Shown piece by piece: positions 1-7,995 of a DNA stretch of 64,000 nucleotides. The notes below the pieces were generated by a model. It was not told where the DNA came from, made no database searches, and was given only the letters and a program-made list of their open reading frames with translations. The stretch is from Dehalococcoidia bacterium (GTDB lineage Bacteria > Chloroflexota > Dehalococcoidia > Lucifugimonadales > Lucifugimonadaceae). Numbering within the stretch: position 1 is the first letter of the stretch; the number at the start of each line of letters is the position of its first letter. The stretch is from positions 1 through 64,000 of the forward strand of contig JAJEGY010000023.1 in the NCBI GenBank assembly GCA_022819585.1, written 5' to 3'. The translations under genes were made by a program, and so were the position numbers.

Positions 1-191
1 TGGAAGCTAGCGGTCTGACACACCGTTCTGCGCAGCATCTGACCCCTCTCCGGGGTCGTCCTCTTCGAACCGAAGGGGCGATGGAGAGGGAAGGAGCCGA
101 GGTCGAAGTACAAAGACCGAGGCTCAAGGACCAGGGCAGTATATTCGGTCCCATGACCCGACCTCCTGGCTGAGCCGCAAGGCGAAGGCGA

Positions 192-267
192 CCCTGCGCC
201 CCTGAAAAGGCGCAGGGGGAGGATACCCATCGACAAAAAGCCACATGGGAGTGGACATACAAACACA
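192..267 (+). repeat. Two-hairpin dispersed repeat, copy A
   Basis: A 9-bp perfect stem (CCCTGCGCC at 192-200 with GGCGCAGGG at 209-217) is followed by GGAGGA, a second weaker GCCAC/GTGG hairpin (240-254) and CATACAAACACA. The same arrangement recurs on the minus strand at 63900-63971 with the first 31 bp identical. Both copies point toward a gene start about 130-200 bp downstream (here ilvE). It could be a REP-like element or a terminator/leader structure. The rest of 1-396 shows no convincing gene. Confidence 0.7.
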
Positions 268-340
268 CCCAACCAAAAACCAATCCCCCAAACAACCAAC
301 ACCGAAATCCCAAGAATCCCAATTCAAAATCACGCCCTAA

Positions 341-346
341 TATAAT
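341..346 (+). promoter_or_regulatory. Candidate -10 element for ilvE
   Basis: A perfect TATAAT lies 51 bp before the ilvE start. No good -35 hexamer is visible at the usual spacing, so this is a weak call based on the -10 alone. Confidence 0.3.
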
Positions 347-396
347 TGCATCGCACAACAAACAACCCTTCACTCAGAACCACAGGAGATACCGAA

Positions 397-1332
397 ATGG
401 CGTCGACAACTTGGGCCTTCTTCAAAGGACGACAAGTCCCATTGGAAGAAGCCAATGTACGAGTCGACACCCACGCCCTCCACTACGGCACCGCAGCATT
501 CGAAGGTATCCGAGGCAACTGGAACGAGGAGCACGGAAAGGTCTACATCTTCCGCCTCCGCGAACACTACGAACGCCTCATCCGCGGTTGCAGCATCCTA
601 CGCATGGAGCTGCCTTACTCAGTCGATGACCTCTGCGACATCACCGTCGACCTTCTCGAACGAAACGGCTTCGCCGAAGATGTCTACATCCGCCCCCTCG
701 CCTACAAGTCCGAGGAAGCAGTCGCAAACCTCAAACTCCACACTCTCGAGAGCGACTTCACACTCATGATCCTCCCCTTCGGTGCCTACATCGAAGCCGA
801 AGGAGCCATCAAGTGCCAGACCTCGTCATGGCGACGCCCCGATGACTCCATGATGCCCACCGGCGTCAAGATCACCGGCCTGTACACAACCTCCATCCTC
901 GCCAAGACCGAAGCCGTCATGGCCGGATTCGACGAAGCCATCCTCCTGAACCACGACGGCTCCGTCTCTGAGGGCAGCGGCGAAAACCTCTTCATGGTCA
1001 GCAACGGCGAGATACACACCCCGTTCGAGACCGCAAACGCACTCCTCGGCATCACCCGAGACTCCGTCCTCACCCTCGCCAAAAACGAACTCGGCATCGA
1101 CGTCATCCAACGACGCATCAACCGCAGCGAACTCTACCTCGCCGACGAAGTCTTCCTGACCGGCACCGCCGCGCACCTGACACCCGTCGGCAGAATAGAC
1201 AACCGCGACATCGGCGACGGCGATACCGGACCGTTGACCCAGCAACTCCGAGACATCTACTTCGAGTGCGTCACCGGCAACAACCCCGACTACATGGACT
1301 GGTGCACAGGGGTAACCCCCAGTGGTGGATAA
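397..1332 (+). CDS. ilvE: Branched-chain amino acid aminotransferase
   Basis: PLP-dependent class IV aminotransferase that interconverts leucine, isoleucine and valine with their 2-oxo acids. The N-terminal fold signature HYGTAAFEGIRG, the lysine motif PTGVKITGLY (probable Schiff-base lysine) and the C-terminal EVFLTGTAAHLTPV stretch are all typical. At 311 residues it has the normal length. The ATG at 397 is chosen because AGGAGAT sits at 383-389; an upstream in-frame TTG at 346 has no ribosome binding site and would add unconserved residues. It supplies the last step of the pathway whose other enzymes lie at 15.9-26.3 kb. Confidence 0.93.
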   Translation: MASTTWAFFKGRQVPLEEANVRVDTHALHYGTAAFEGIRGNWNEEHGKVYIFRLREHYERLIRGCSILRMELPYSVDDLCDITVDLLERNGFAEDVYIRPLAYKSEEAVANLKLHTLESDFTLMILPFGAYIEAEGAIKCQTSSWRRPDDSMMPTGVKITGLYTTSILAKTEAVMAGFDEAILLNHDGSVSEGSGENLFMVSNGEIHTPFETANALLGITRDSVLTLAKNELGIDVIQRRINRSELYLADEVFLTGTAAHLTPVGRIDNRDIGDGDTGPLTQQLRDIYFECVTGNNPDYMDWCTGVTPSGG

Positions 1333-1381
1333 ACCTGGCGGTTAAACCCATCGTCGGCCCACGCGCCGACACCTTCGGCCG

Positions 1382-1993
1382 ATGACCGACCCCATCCAAT
1401 CCGCAGCCGCGATCATGGTCCGCGACTACGTGGTCCTCGCCTTCCTAGTCAGCCTCGGCGCGCTCCAGATCACCACCTCCATCAGCGAAATCCGCGGCCT
1501 CTGGCTGCTCCCCAACAAGAACCTAACCCGCGCTCTCGGCATCCTGCTCATCATCTTGGGTCTGGGCTACTACCTGCTCTCCCCCCTATGGCTCGAAGGT
1601 CCCTGGGCCGCGGGATCAGTAGTTGACGGCACCTCTGAAAATCGCGCCTGTGGCACCGCCTCCCTCGACGAAATCTCCGGCGCCCGCAACCTCAACGACA
1701 TCCACGGCGGAATGGCCGGCACCGCCTACGCCGTCTACTTCATCTTCTCCGCCGTCCTAGCCACAATCATCGCCGCCGCTATCGCAGGCATCCGACAACG
1801 ATACCTAGGCCCCAAAACCCTTTCCTCCAGCGCCGACGGACTCGACGCCCTCAAACAAACCGACCCCTTATCAACCCTGTCCGTATCCCTCTCCAACCTC
1901 CACCGCGGCATAGCACTAGACATCGAACGCATGATGCAAGCAACCCACCGCTGGAGCATCCCTGCAATCTTCGAAAGGACGTTCAGAAATTAA
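1382..1993 (+). CDS. Hypothetical multi-pass membrane protein
   Basis: A 203-residue protein not recognised as a known family. Hydrophobic segments near residues 15-33, 48-68 and 113-138 suggest three membrane helices, with a hydrophilic C-terminal tail of about 60 residues. It lies 49 bp after ilvE and 19 bp before the PAP2-like gene on the same strand, so the three may be co-transcribed. A GTCGGC/GCCGAC hairpin (about 1354-1371) without a T-run lies just before it. No function is proposed. Confidence 0.65.
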   Translation: MTDPIQSAAAIMVRDYVVLAFLVSLGALQITTSISEIRGLWLLPNKNLTRALGILLIILGLGYYLLSPLWLEGPWAAGSVVDGTSENRACGTASLDEISGARNLNDIHGGMAGTAYAVYFIFSAVLATIIAAAIAGIRQRYLGPKTLSSSADGLDALKQTDPLSTLSVSLSNLHRGIALDIERMMQATHRWSIPAIFERTFRN

Positions 1994-2012
1994 TCCCTTC
2001 GATAAAGAACTG

Positions 2013-2576
2013 ATGCTCTTCATCAACGGATTCGTAGGCAAGTCGGCACTCTTCGACCACTTCGCCAAGATAGCCGCATCCGACTACCTCATGCCCCTCG
2101 CATTCTCCGCCGTAATCTTCGCGATCTGGTTCATCGGCCGCGATATCACCGAGCGCCGACGCTACCAGCGAGCCACACTAATCGCCGCCACCGCAATCGG
2201 TCTCGCCAACCTCGCGGTCGACATCATCGACTCAGCATACGACCGCCCGCGCCCCTTCGACCAACTTGCCGACTCCATGACGTTGCTCTTCTACAGATCC
2301 ACCGACCCATCCTTTCCCGCGAACCCGATGGCTGTCGTCTTCGCCATCGCAATGGCCGTGATGCTTGCCGACCGCCGTATCGGCTGGTGGCTTATGGCCT
2401 TTGCCACCATCTACTCCGTCCTCCGCATCTACGTCGGCTCCTTCTACCCGACCGATGTCATAGGCGGCGCAATCATCGGCATTCTAGCCGCGCTGCTCGC
2501 ATGGTTCCTCTTCGAACTGATCAAGCCCGTACCCGAACTCGTTCTCCGCCTCCTCCGAGGCATCGGCGTAGCATGA
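2013..2576 (+). CDS. PAP2-superfamily membrane protein lacking catalytic histidines
   Basis: A 187-residue integral membrane protein with the PAP2 layout: RPRP (motif 1), SFPANPMAVVFAIA (motif 2) and LRIYVGSFYPTDVIGG (motif 3). Family members such as undecaprenyl-diphosphatases normally have PSxH in motif 2 and SRxxxxxHxxxD in motif 3. Here the motif-2 histidine aligns with Pro and the motif-3 histidine with Phe, although the Arg and Asp of motif 3 remain. Phosphatase activity is therefore doubtful, and it may be a pseudoenzyme or lipid-binding relative. Hydrophobic segments span most of the chain. It ends 2 bp from the convergent deacetylase gene. Confidence 0.75.
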   Translation: MLFINGFVGKSALFDHFAKIAASDYLMPLAFSAVIFAIWFIGRDITERRRYQRATLIAATAIGLANLAVDIIDSAYDRPRPFDQLADSMTLLFYRSTDPSFPANPMAVVFAIAMAVMLADRRIGWWLMAFATIYSVLRIYVGSFYPTDVIGGAIIGILAALLAWFLFELIKPVPELVLRLLRGIGVA

Positions 2577-2578
2577 GC

Positions 2579-3307
2579 CTACCTTCGTCGTCTCCGAGCA
2601 GAAATTCTCCGAAACGCCTCCCCATAATCAAACTCAAACCCCTCAGCAACCGATTTCGCTCGATCCCGTATCCCACGATCAGAACCCGATTGACGCGACA
2701 AACCCGGGACCTGACTGACATGCTTGCTCAAAGCATCAATCCTGGTGTCTATCGAACTCGTGATATCCACCACGACGTTCGGTTCATCCGCATGCCAGAA
2801 AAACACGTCGCTCACAATGTGCGGCTCAAGCCCTTCCTCAAGCTGCTCTGGAAAATGCAAATGGTCTCGCGCATACGGATAGACGGCATCCTGCACCGTC
2901 ATCCCCGTGTTCCGATGGTCGCGATGATTGAACCCATCAAACCGAAACGGGTCATGGGTGAAAATCACAACCGGGCGATACGTCCTGATCGCCTTCACAA
3001 TGTCGCCCAGAAACTCCCGATTCGTCTCCAGCATCCCATCCGGATACGGCAGCATCACCAGATTCGTCACGCCGATCACATCAGCCGCATCTGCCTGCTC
3101 CCGTCGACGAATATCCACGATCTTCTCCGATGTCATCGCCTCATCGTTGCTGCCGCTGCTGCCGGTCGTGCAAACCACATACGAAATCTCGCAACCATTC
3201 CGAGCCCACAACGACGTTGTACCGCCAGCCCCGATCTCCGCATCGTCAGGATGCGCGCACACCACCATCGCGCGCTCCGGTATCTCGGTGAAATGCTCTA
3301 GTTCCAC
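2579..3307 (-). CDS. PIG-L/LmbE-family N-acetylglucosaminyl deacetylase-like protein
   Basis: Zinc-dependent deacetylase family (GPI-synthesis PIG-L, MshB/Mca, BshB). The hallmark AHPDDAE lies near residue 16 and a downstream HRDHRNTG provides further candidate metal and catalytic residues. The GTG at 3307 is chosen because GGAAGGG lies just upstream and it puts AHPDD at the usual distance from the N-terminus; a GTG at 3400 would add 31 unconserved residues without a binding site. The substrate is unknown: a GlcNAc-type sugar conjugate is usual. It is divergent from glyA and convergent with the PAP2-like gene. Confidence 0.85.
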   Translation of the reverse strand: MELEHFTEIPERAMVVCAHPDDAEIGAGGTTSLWARNGCEISYVVCTTGSSGSNDEAMTSEKIVDIRRREQADAADVIGVTNLVMLPYPDGMLETNREFLGDIVKAIRTYRPVVIFTHDPFRFDGFNHRDHRNTGMTVQDAVYPYARDHLHFPEQLEEGLEPHIVSDVFFWHADEPNVVVDITSSIDTRIDALSKHVSQVPGLSRQSGSDRGIRDRAKSVAEGFEFDYGEAFRRISARRRRR

Positions 3308-3446
3308 TGACTGGCCCTTCCCATGAACCAAATCGACCCGCACGTCAAACCGACATGCATCTGCTACATGATATCCACGCGTCGACAACCGATACACCAC
3401 AAATAGACTCGACTCAACAGCCAGTCAAAAACCTGCGAGCCACGCA

Positions 3447-4691
3447 TTGAACCTTCAATCCAGAGACCCCGAAATCGCGAAAATCATCGCGACAGAAGAG
3501 CGCCGCCTTCGCGAGGAGATCGTCCTCATCGCTTCCGAGAACTACGCCAGTCGCGCCGTCCTCGAAGCGACAGGATCCGTCCTAACAAACAAATACGCCG
3601 AAGGCTATCCCGGACGCCGCTACTACGCCGGCACAGAGAACGTCGACGCCGCCGAAAGCCTGGCAACCGAACGCGCCAAGCAACTCTTCGAAGGCGCGGA
3701 ACATGTCAACGTCCAGCCCCACAGCGGGTCCCAGGCGAACATGGCCGCATACTTCGCCGCACTCGAACCTGGCGACCGCGTGATGGGCATGTCGCTGGAT
3801 CACGGCGGACACCTCACGCATGGCTCGCCGGTCAACTTCTCTGGTAGGATCTACGACTTCGTCCACTACCAACTAGACGAAGAATCTGAGGTGATCGACT
3901 ACGACGCGGTCGAACGCATCGCCCAAGAGCTGCGTCCCAAAATCATCGTTTCCGGCTACTCAGCCTATTCTCGGACCATCGACTTCGAACGGTTCGGCAA
4001 GATCGCCGAGAACGTCGGCGCGATACACCTCGCCGACATGGCTCACATCGCTGGCCTCGTAGCCGCGGGCGTCCACCCTTCCCCAGTGCCACACGCTGAG
4101 ATTGTTACGAGCACCACGCACAAAACTCTCCGTGGCCCGAGGGGGGCGATGGCCATCACAACAAATGAGTGGTCACGCAAATACGATTCTGCTGTCTTCC
4201 CTCGGATGCAGGGCGGACCCATGGGCCACACAATTGCAGCCAAAGCCGTCGCGTACAAGGAAGCGCTTTCGGACGAATTCAAAGAATATGCCCGCAACAT
4301 CGTCGGTAACGCCTCGGCTCTCGCCGAAGCATTGACTGCCGCTGGGATGCGAATCGTGTCAGGGGGCACTGATAACCATCTGATGCTCGTCGATCTCCGA
4401 GATATGAACGTCTCAGGTGCCGAGGCCGAGGTCAAGATGCGAAGCGTGGGGATCGTGGCCAACAAAAACATGGTCCCGTTCGATCCCAATCCGCCTCGGG
4501 TCACTAGCGGCGTCCGTATCGGTGTTCCCTCCATCACCTCCCGTGGCATGAACATTGATGACATGGGGACCATAGCAGAGCTGATCGTCGAGTCGTTAAG
4601 AGTTACGGAGAGTTCTTCCGAACAGCAATCCTTGGCCCAAAGGGTGAAAGATTTCGCCAGTTCCTTTCCAGTGCCCGGTGTCGACTCGTAG
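3447..4691 (+). CDS. glyA: Serine hydroxymethyltransferase
   Basis: PLP enzyme converting serine plus tetrahydrofolate to glycine plus methylene-tetrahydrofolate, the main source of one-carbon units. The 414 residues contain [33 protein letters not shown], the lysine motif [13 protein letters not shown] and the C-terminal [12 protein letters not shown]. The start is TTG; its binding site is weak, but it places the conserved N-terminus (DPEI...EERR) correctly. It appears to be a single gene, reading away from the deacetylase. Confidence 0.95.
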   Translation: MNLQSRDPEIAKIIATEERRLREEIVLIASENYASRAVLEATGSVLTNKYAEGYPGRRYYAGTENVDAAESLATERAKQLFEGAEHVNVQPHSGSQANMAAYFAALEPGDRVMGMSLDHGGHLTHGSPVNFSGRIYDFVHYQLDEESEVIDYDAVERIAQELRPKIIVSGYSAYSRTIDFERFGKIAENVGAIHLADMAHIAGLVAAGVHPSPVPHAEIVTSTTHKTLRGPRGAMAITTNEWSRKYDSAVFPRMQGGPMGHTIAAKAVAYKEALSDEFKEYARNIVGNASALAEALTAAGMRIVSGGTDNHLMLVDLRDMNVSGAEAEVKMRSVGIVANKNMVPFDPNPPRVTSGVRIGVPSITSRGMNIDDMGTIAELIVESLRVTESSSEQQSLAQRVKDFASSFPVPGVDS

Positions 4692-4744
4692 CGGGATAAG
4701 GCATCGCCAAAGCGGAGATAGCAGTTCGCAGAGCGCCCCGAATG

Positions 4745-4750
4745 TATAAT
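4745..4750 (+). promoter_or_regulatory. Candidate -10 of the rpsF-ssb-ssb-rpsR operon
   Basis: A perfect TATAAT preceded by TG lies 64 bp before rpsF in the short gap after glyA. The -35 region is poor (GCAGTT at 4721-4726 gives an 18-bp spacer). Confidence 0.4.
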
Positions 4751-4813
4751 CGGGGTTTGACGAATCTGCGTCATTCGCGCGGATAATCACGCGTTCACAA
4801 GACACCAAGTGGG

Positions 4814-5101
4814 ATGGAATTGAGAGACTACGAAATAGTGTGGATACTGGGCGGCGCTGCCGGCGAAAAGGAAGGCGATGCCTCCGTAGAACGGGTTCGC
4901 GCGCTTGTGGATTCTCTGGGCGGTGAGGTTGGTGATGTGAACTCTTGGGGCAAAAGAAACTTGGCTTACCCCATCGATAAAAACACCGAAGGCTACTACG
5001 TCGAGGCGCAATTCAAACTAGATCCAGTACGTTCGCCTGAGTTGGATCAAGCTTGTAACGCGGATCGTCAGATTATTCGCCATCTGATCGTGAGGAAGTG
5101 A
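4814..5101 (+). CDS. rpsF: Small ribosomal subunit protein bS6
   Basis: A 95-residue bS6 that pairs with bS18 on the platform of the 30S subunit. It shows LRDYEIVWILGG at the N-terminus, the WGKRNLAYPIDKNTEGYYV core and a final IIRHLIVRK. The ATG follows a GTGGGATGG stretch. As in many bacteria it opens an operon that also encodes single-stranded DNA-binding protein and bS18. Confidence 0.95.
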   Translation: MELRDYEIVWILGGAAGEKEGDASVERVRALVDSLGGEVGDVNSWGKRNLAYPIDKNTEGYYVEAQFKLDPVRSPELDQACNADRQIIRHLIVRK

Positions 5102-5116
5102 ACACCTTGCCATAAC

Positions 5117-5160
5117 CTGTTACTAATGTGTCGTTGATTAATCGACGACAAAGGTAACAG
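5117..5160 (+). promoter_or_regulatory. Nested hairpin between rpsF and ssb
   Basis: Outer arms CTGTTAC (5117-5123) and GTAACAG (5154-5160) enclose an inner 8-bp stem, GTCGTTGA / TCGACGAC with one G-T pair and a TTAA loop. No T-run follows, so it is not an ordinary terminator. It could be an mRNA processing or stability element, or an autoregulatory site. It lacks the bulged CCG expected of the known S6:S18 leader motif and lies after rpsF rather than before it. Confidence 0.5.
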
Positions 5161-5184
5161 CAACTATGAAAGGTGAAAACTCCG

Positions 5185-5661
5185 ATGTCACTAAACCAGA
5201 TACTTCTCATCGGCAACGCAGGTAGGGATGCCGAGTTACGCTACACGCAGAACGGGGCCGCAGTCGCAAACTTCAGCATGGCCGTAAATCGACGGTATCA
5301 AGTACGCGACGAGACTCGAGAAGATACCGAATGGTTCAACGTTGCCGCTTGGGAGCGCCAAGCGGAATGGGTGTCCGAAAGCGTCAAGCGCGGTACCCGC
5401 GTCTTTGTCGACGGTCGGTTGTCGACGCGTGAATACACGTCAGGGAACGGCGAGATGCGCGTCAGCCTTGAAGTGAATGCCCGGCGCGTTATACCTCTGA
5501 CGGTACGAGGCAACGGTAACGATGAGGATGGCGAACGGGAGCGTTATCCAAGGCGCGATGACGACGAGTCCACGTCCGATGAACCAGCGACAACAGTCGT
5601 TGCGGAGGATACGCCCCACCCGACGGATGAAACCGACGATCTCGAAAACCTACCTTGGTGA
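5185..5661 (+). CDS. ssb: Single-stranded DNA-binding protein, copy 1
   Basis: A 158-residue OB-fold protein protecting ssDNA in replication, recombination and repair. The OB domain covers residues 1 to about 110 (LNQILLIGNAGRDAELRYT, WFNVAAWERQAEWV, RVFVDGRLSTREY). A polar acidic linker follows, and the chain ends in DDLENLPW, the equivalent of the partner-binding DDDIPF tip but with a final Trp. The ATG at 5185 is preferred over the GTG at 5173 because AAAGGTGA lies just upstream and the family begins MSLN. The next gene is a close paralog 6 bp downstream. Confidence 0.93.
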   Translation: MSLNQILLIGNAGRDAELRYTQNGAAVANFSMAVNRRYQVRDETREDTEWFNVAAWERQAEWVSESVKRGTRVFVDGRLSTREYTSGNGEMRVSLEVNARRVIPLTVRGNGNDEDGERERYPRRDDDESTSDEPATTVVAEDTPHPTDETDDLENLPW

Positions 5662-5667
5662 TATGCG

Positions 5668-6147
5668 ATGAGTCTCAATCTGATACTCCTGATAGGCAAC
5701 GCTGGACGCGACGCTGAGTTGCGTTTCACAGCGACAGGCCGCCAAGTGGCAAGTTTCAGCATGGCAGTGAATCGCAGCTACCAAGTCAACGGCGAATGGC
5801 AAGAAGAAACTGAGTGGTTCAACGTCTCTGCGTGGGGCCAACAAGCTGAGAATGTCGCAAACAGCGTACGGCGAGGATCAAGAGTGTTCGTTGAAGGAAG
5901 GCTTTCGACGAGGGAATACACAAACCAAGCCGGGGCTACGCGTACTAGTTTGGATGTGAACGCATTCAGAGTGATCAATCTGACTAGACGAGAAGACGGC
6001 GAAGAAGGCGGGTACGGTTCGTATCCGCCTTCTCCCGGCGGCGAGCAGTCGTACGGCGGTGGAGCCGCACAGCAACCCGCGTCCCCGCCTGCCAGCGACT
6101 TCGAAGCGCCGAGCGATGGCGAGGATTTGGAAGACCTACCCTGGTAA
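5668..6147 (+). CDS. ssb: Single-stranded DNA-binding protein, copy 2
   Basis: A 159-residue paralog of the preceding gene: LNLILLIGNAGRDAELRF, EWFNVSAWGQQAENV, RVFVEGRLSTREYTN. Its linker is rich in Gly, Pro, Ser and Gln and ends in EDLEDLPW. OB folds are nearly identical while linkers differ, so tandem duplication followed by linker divergence is likely. The two could form homo- or hetero-oligomers, or one could be specialised. It precedes rpsR in the operon. Confidence 0.93.
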   Translation: MSLNLILLIGNAGRDAELRFTATGRQVASFSMAVNRSYQVNGEWQEETEWFNVSAWGQQAENVANSVRRGSRVFVEGRLSTREYTNQAGATRTSLDVNAFRVINLTRREDGEEGGYGSYPPSPGGEQSYGGGAAQQPASPPASDFEAPSDGEDLEDLPW

Positions 6148-6222
6148 AAGAAGTCTTCGTCGTCAGCATGAATGACAATTAGGTAAGACTCGCAGATTAT
6201 CGAGGAGCAACACGGAGAAGCA

Positions 6223-6693
6223 ATGACAACAGGTTCGAGAGCGCGACCGGCTGGTGGTCGCCGTGGAAGTGCCGGCAGCTTCACTCGCCGGCGACGTGGC
6301 CGAAACGTCCTTAAGGCTGAGGAGATCAACTACAAGGATGTCCAACTGATGCGTCGTTTCGTCAATGAACGCGGAAAGATCGTATCCGGCCAGCGCATAG
6401 GCGTAACCGCCAAGAACCAACGGCGGTTGGCCCGCGCGATCAAGCGAGCGCAACACCTCGCGTTGATCCCGATGGCTCCGAACCACGCCTATGTGACTGG
6501 CGCGGTCCAGACCGAGATTCAACGTCCCCAAGAGACGGAGACTACTGAAGGCGAGCCCCAAGCCGAGGCAGATGCACAGGAATCCGATGCATCTGAGAGC
6601 CAAGAAGAAGTCGTTTCTCAAACCGAGGAAACCGTTAACGGCGACGACGCTGCCGATCAGGATTCGAACACCGAAGCCAGCGACGAAGAGTAG
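6223..6693 (+). CDS. rpsR: Small ribosomal subunit protein bS18 with long acidic C-terminal tail
   Basis: The bS18 domain covers roughly residues 25-85 (EEINYKDVQLMRRFVNERGKI, TAKNQRRLARAIKRAQHLALIPM), preceded by an Arg/Gly-rich N-terminus. At 156 residues it is about twice the usual 75-95: some 65 extra residues after the ribosomal domain are dominated by Glu, Asp, Ser, Gln and Thr and look disordered. No zinc cysteines are present. GGAG-type binding sites precede the ATG. The reading frame is open throughout, so the tail is part of the same ORF. Confidence 0.92.
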   Translation: MTTGSRARPAGGRRGSAGSFTRRRRGRNVLKAEEINYKDVQLMRRFVNERGKIVSGQRIGVTAKNQRRLARAIKRAQHLALIPMAPNHAYVTGAVQTEIQRPQETETTEGEPQAEADAQESDASESQEEVVSQTEETVNGDDAADQDSNTEASDEE

Positions 6694-6723
6694 TCGCTAG
6701 GGACCATAATCTCGTGTCCGCGA

Positions 6724-6753
6724 TTGGTCGCTGAATCTCCTAGCGCTTAGAAT
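6724..6753 (+). promoter_or_regulatory. Candidate promoter of the parvulin-like/hom genes
   Basis: TTGGTC (6724-6729), an 18-bp spacer and TAGAAT (6748-6753), 43 bp before the next gene start. The match is only moderate. Confidence 0.3.
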
Positions 6754-6795
6754 AGCGGGTGATCGGTCAATGCCGATCCACATTTGTCTGTAAAA

Positions 6796-7992
6796 ATGGC
6801 GAACGAACAGGAACGCAGCACATTTTCGCACGCGCCGCTAGGCACGTATCGGGCCGGGCAACGCAGCATCACCAATCGCCGAGGCATCTCGCGCTTCGAG
6901 ATCATGCGACGGCGAGAACGGGCGGCACTAAGGAACCGCCCATTCATAATCGCCGCGTTGGTTTTCGTACTAATCGTCCTCGCGATACCTGGTTACGGCT
7001 TCTACCAGCAGTACGTGGAGCCTCCCACGGAGGTCGCAGTTCAAGTCGAGGACACTGTCTATACCCGCGGTGACATCGTCAACTACATCCGGTTCTTCCA
7101 GAGATTGAGCGAGGACCTGGGTGTCCCATTCGAATTGGGCACGTCGGCGTTTGAGGCGATGCAGACGCTCCAGTCGAACGAGATCGCCTACCACTTGGCA
7201 CCGCGCTTTGGCATCACAGTTGAACAGCATGAAGTTGATGCACAACTCGAGAGTTTGCTCGGGTTCGTAGCAGAAACCACCGGCGACGCGTCTCTAAGAG
7301 AGCATCGATCCAACGTTGAAGAAGCCAAGAAGCAATTTTTGAATCGGATTGGCCTCGATGAAGGCGTATATCGAGATTTCATCCGCAAAGGTATGTTCAA
7401 AGAACGCCTGCGGGACGAATTGGGCGAGACATTGCCGCGAATTCAACCGCATGCCGAGGTGTACAAGATCGTCTTGCAGGATGTCAGCCAAGCGACGATT
7501 AACCGAATCCAGCGAGATCTGGCATCCGGTAGAGCCGTTGGAGATATTGTCGTCGAACTGTCGGAAGACCCAAACGTTCTCAGGGATCGCGGGTACATCG
7601 GTTGGTTGCCCGAAGGCGTGCGAACCGATCTCGACTCGATACTCTTCGCTCATAAGGCCAACGAAGACGGGTCGAAAGGCGACCGCGTGTTGCCGTTAAG
7701 AACCTTGAGTGGCGGACGTTACGACGAAACGACACAGCTCTGGACGGCCCATATCGTCTCGGATTTCACTGAAGCCCGCGAGATTGCAAACGACCACTTC
7801 GATGTCTTGGCGAATCTTGAAGTAGATCGCTACATCAACGAGCATCGGGGCGAGTTCAAGACCGCCATCTCGTTGAATAGTGAGGTTTACGACTGGATCA
7901 ACCGTCAAGTCCGCTTGGCAGCTATAGTGCCGACAGCCACACCTGAAACGCAGTTCACCTCACTCGAAGACCTCAACCAGCTTGGGCGCTGA
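6796..7992 (+). CDS. Membrane-anchored SurA/parvulin-like peptidyl-prolyl isomerase protein
   Basis: A 398-residue protein with a basic cytoplasmic N-terminus of about 50 residues, one membrane segment (FIIAALVFVLIVLAIPGYGF) and an extracytoplasmic remainder. The region around VEDTVYTRGDIVNYIRFF to the mid-300s resembles SurA N-terminal plus parvulin domains (YKIVLQDVSQATINRIQRDLASG, DRGYIGWLPEGV). Family members are extracytoplasmic chaperones or prolyl isomerases; here that role is inferred. Start ATG 6796 rather than TTG 6784; neither has a clear binding site. It lies 3 bp before hom and is probably co-transcribed. Confidence 0.75.
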   Translation: MANEQERSTFSHAPLGTYRAGQRSITNRRGISRFEIMRRRERAALRNRPFIIAALVFVLIVLAIPGYGFYQQYVEPPTEVAVQVEDTVYTRGDIVNYIRFFQRLSEDLGVPFELGTSAFEAMQTLQSNEIAYHLAPRFGITVEQHEVDAQLESLLGFVAETTGDASLREHRSNVEEAKKQFLNRIGLDEGVYRDFIRKGMFKERLRDELGETLPRIQPHAEVYKIVLQDVSQATINRIQRDLASGRAVGDIVVELSEDPNVLRDRGYIGWLPEGVRTDLDSILFAHKANEDGSKGDRVLPLRTLSGGRYDETTQLWTAHIVSDFTEAREIANDHFDVLANLEVDRYINEHRGEFKTAISLNSEVYDWINRQVRLAAIVPTATPETQFTSLEDLNQLGR

Positions 7993-7995
7993 TCG

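Noticed and set aside
124-333. Minus-strand 69-codon ORF
   Set aside because: It runs through the two-hairpin repeat, has no binding site and no recognisable composition or motif.
2387-3301. Long plus-strand ORF opposite the deacetylase gene
   Set aside because: It is a shadow frame: Arg/His/Pro-rich and overlapping two genes with clear family motifs.
5117-5160. S6:S18-binding leader RNA
   Set aside because: The hairpin lies after rpsF and lacks the bulged CCG motif; it is kept only as an unassigned structure.
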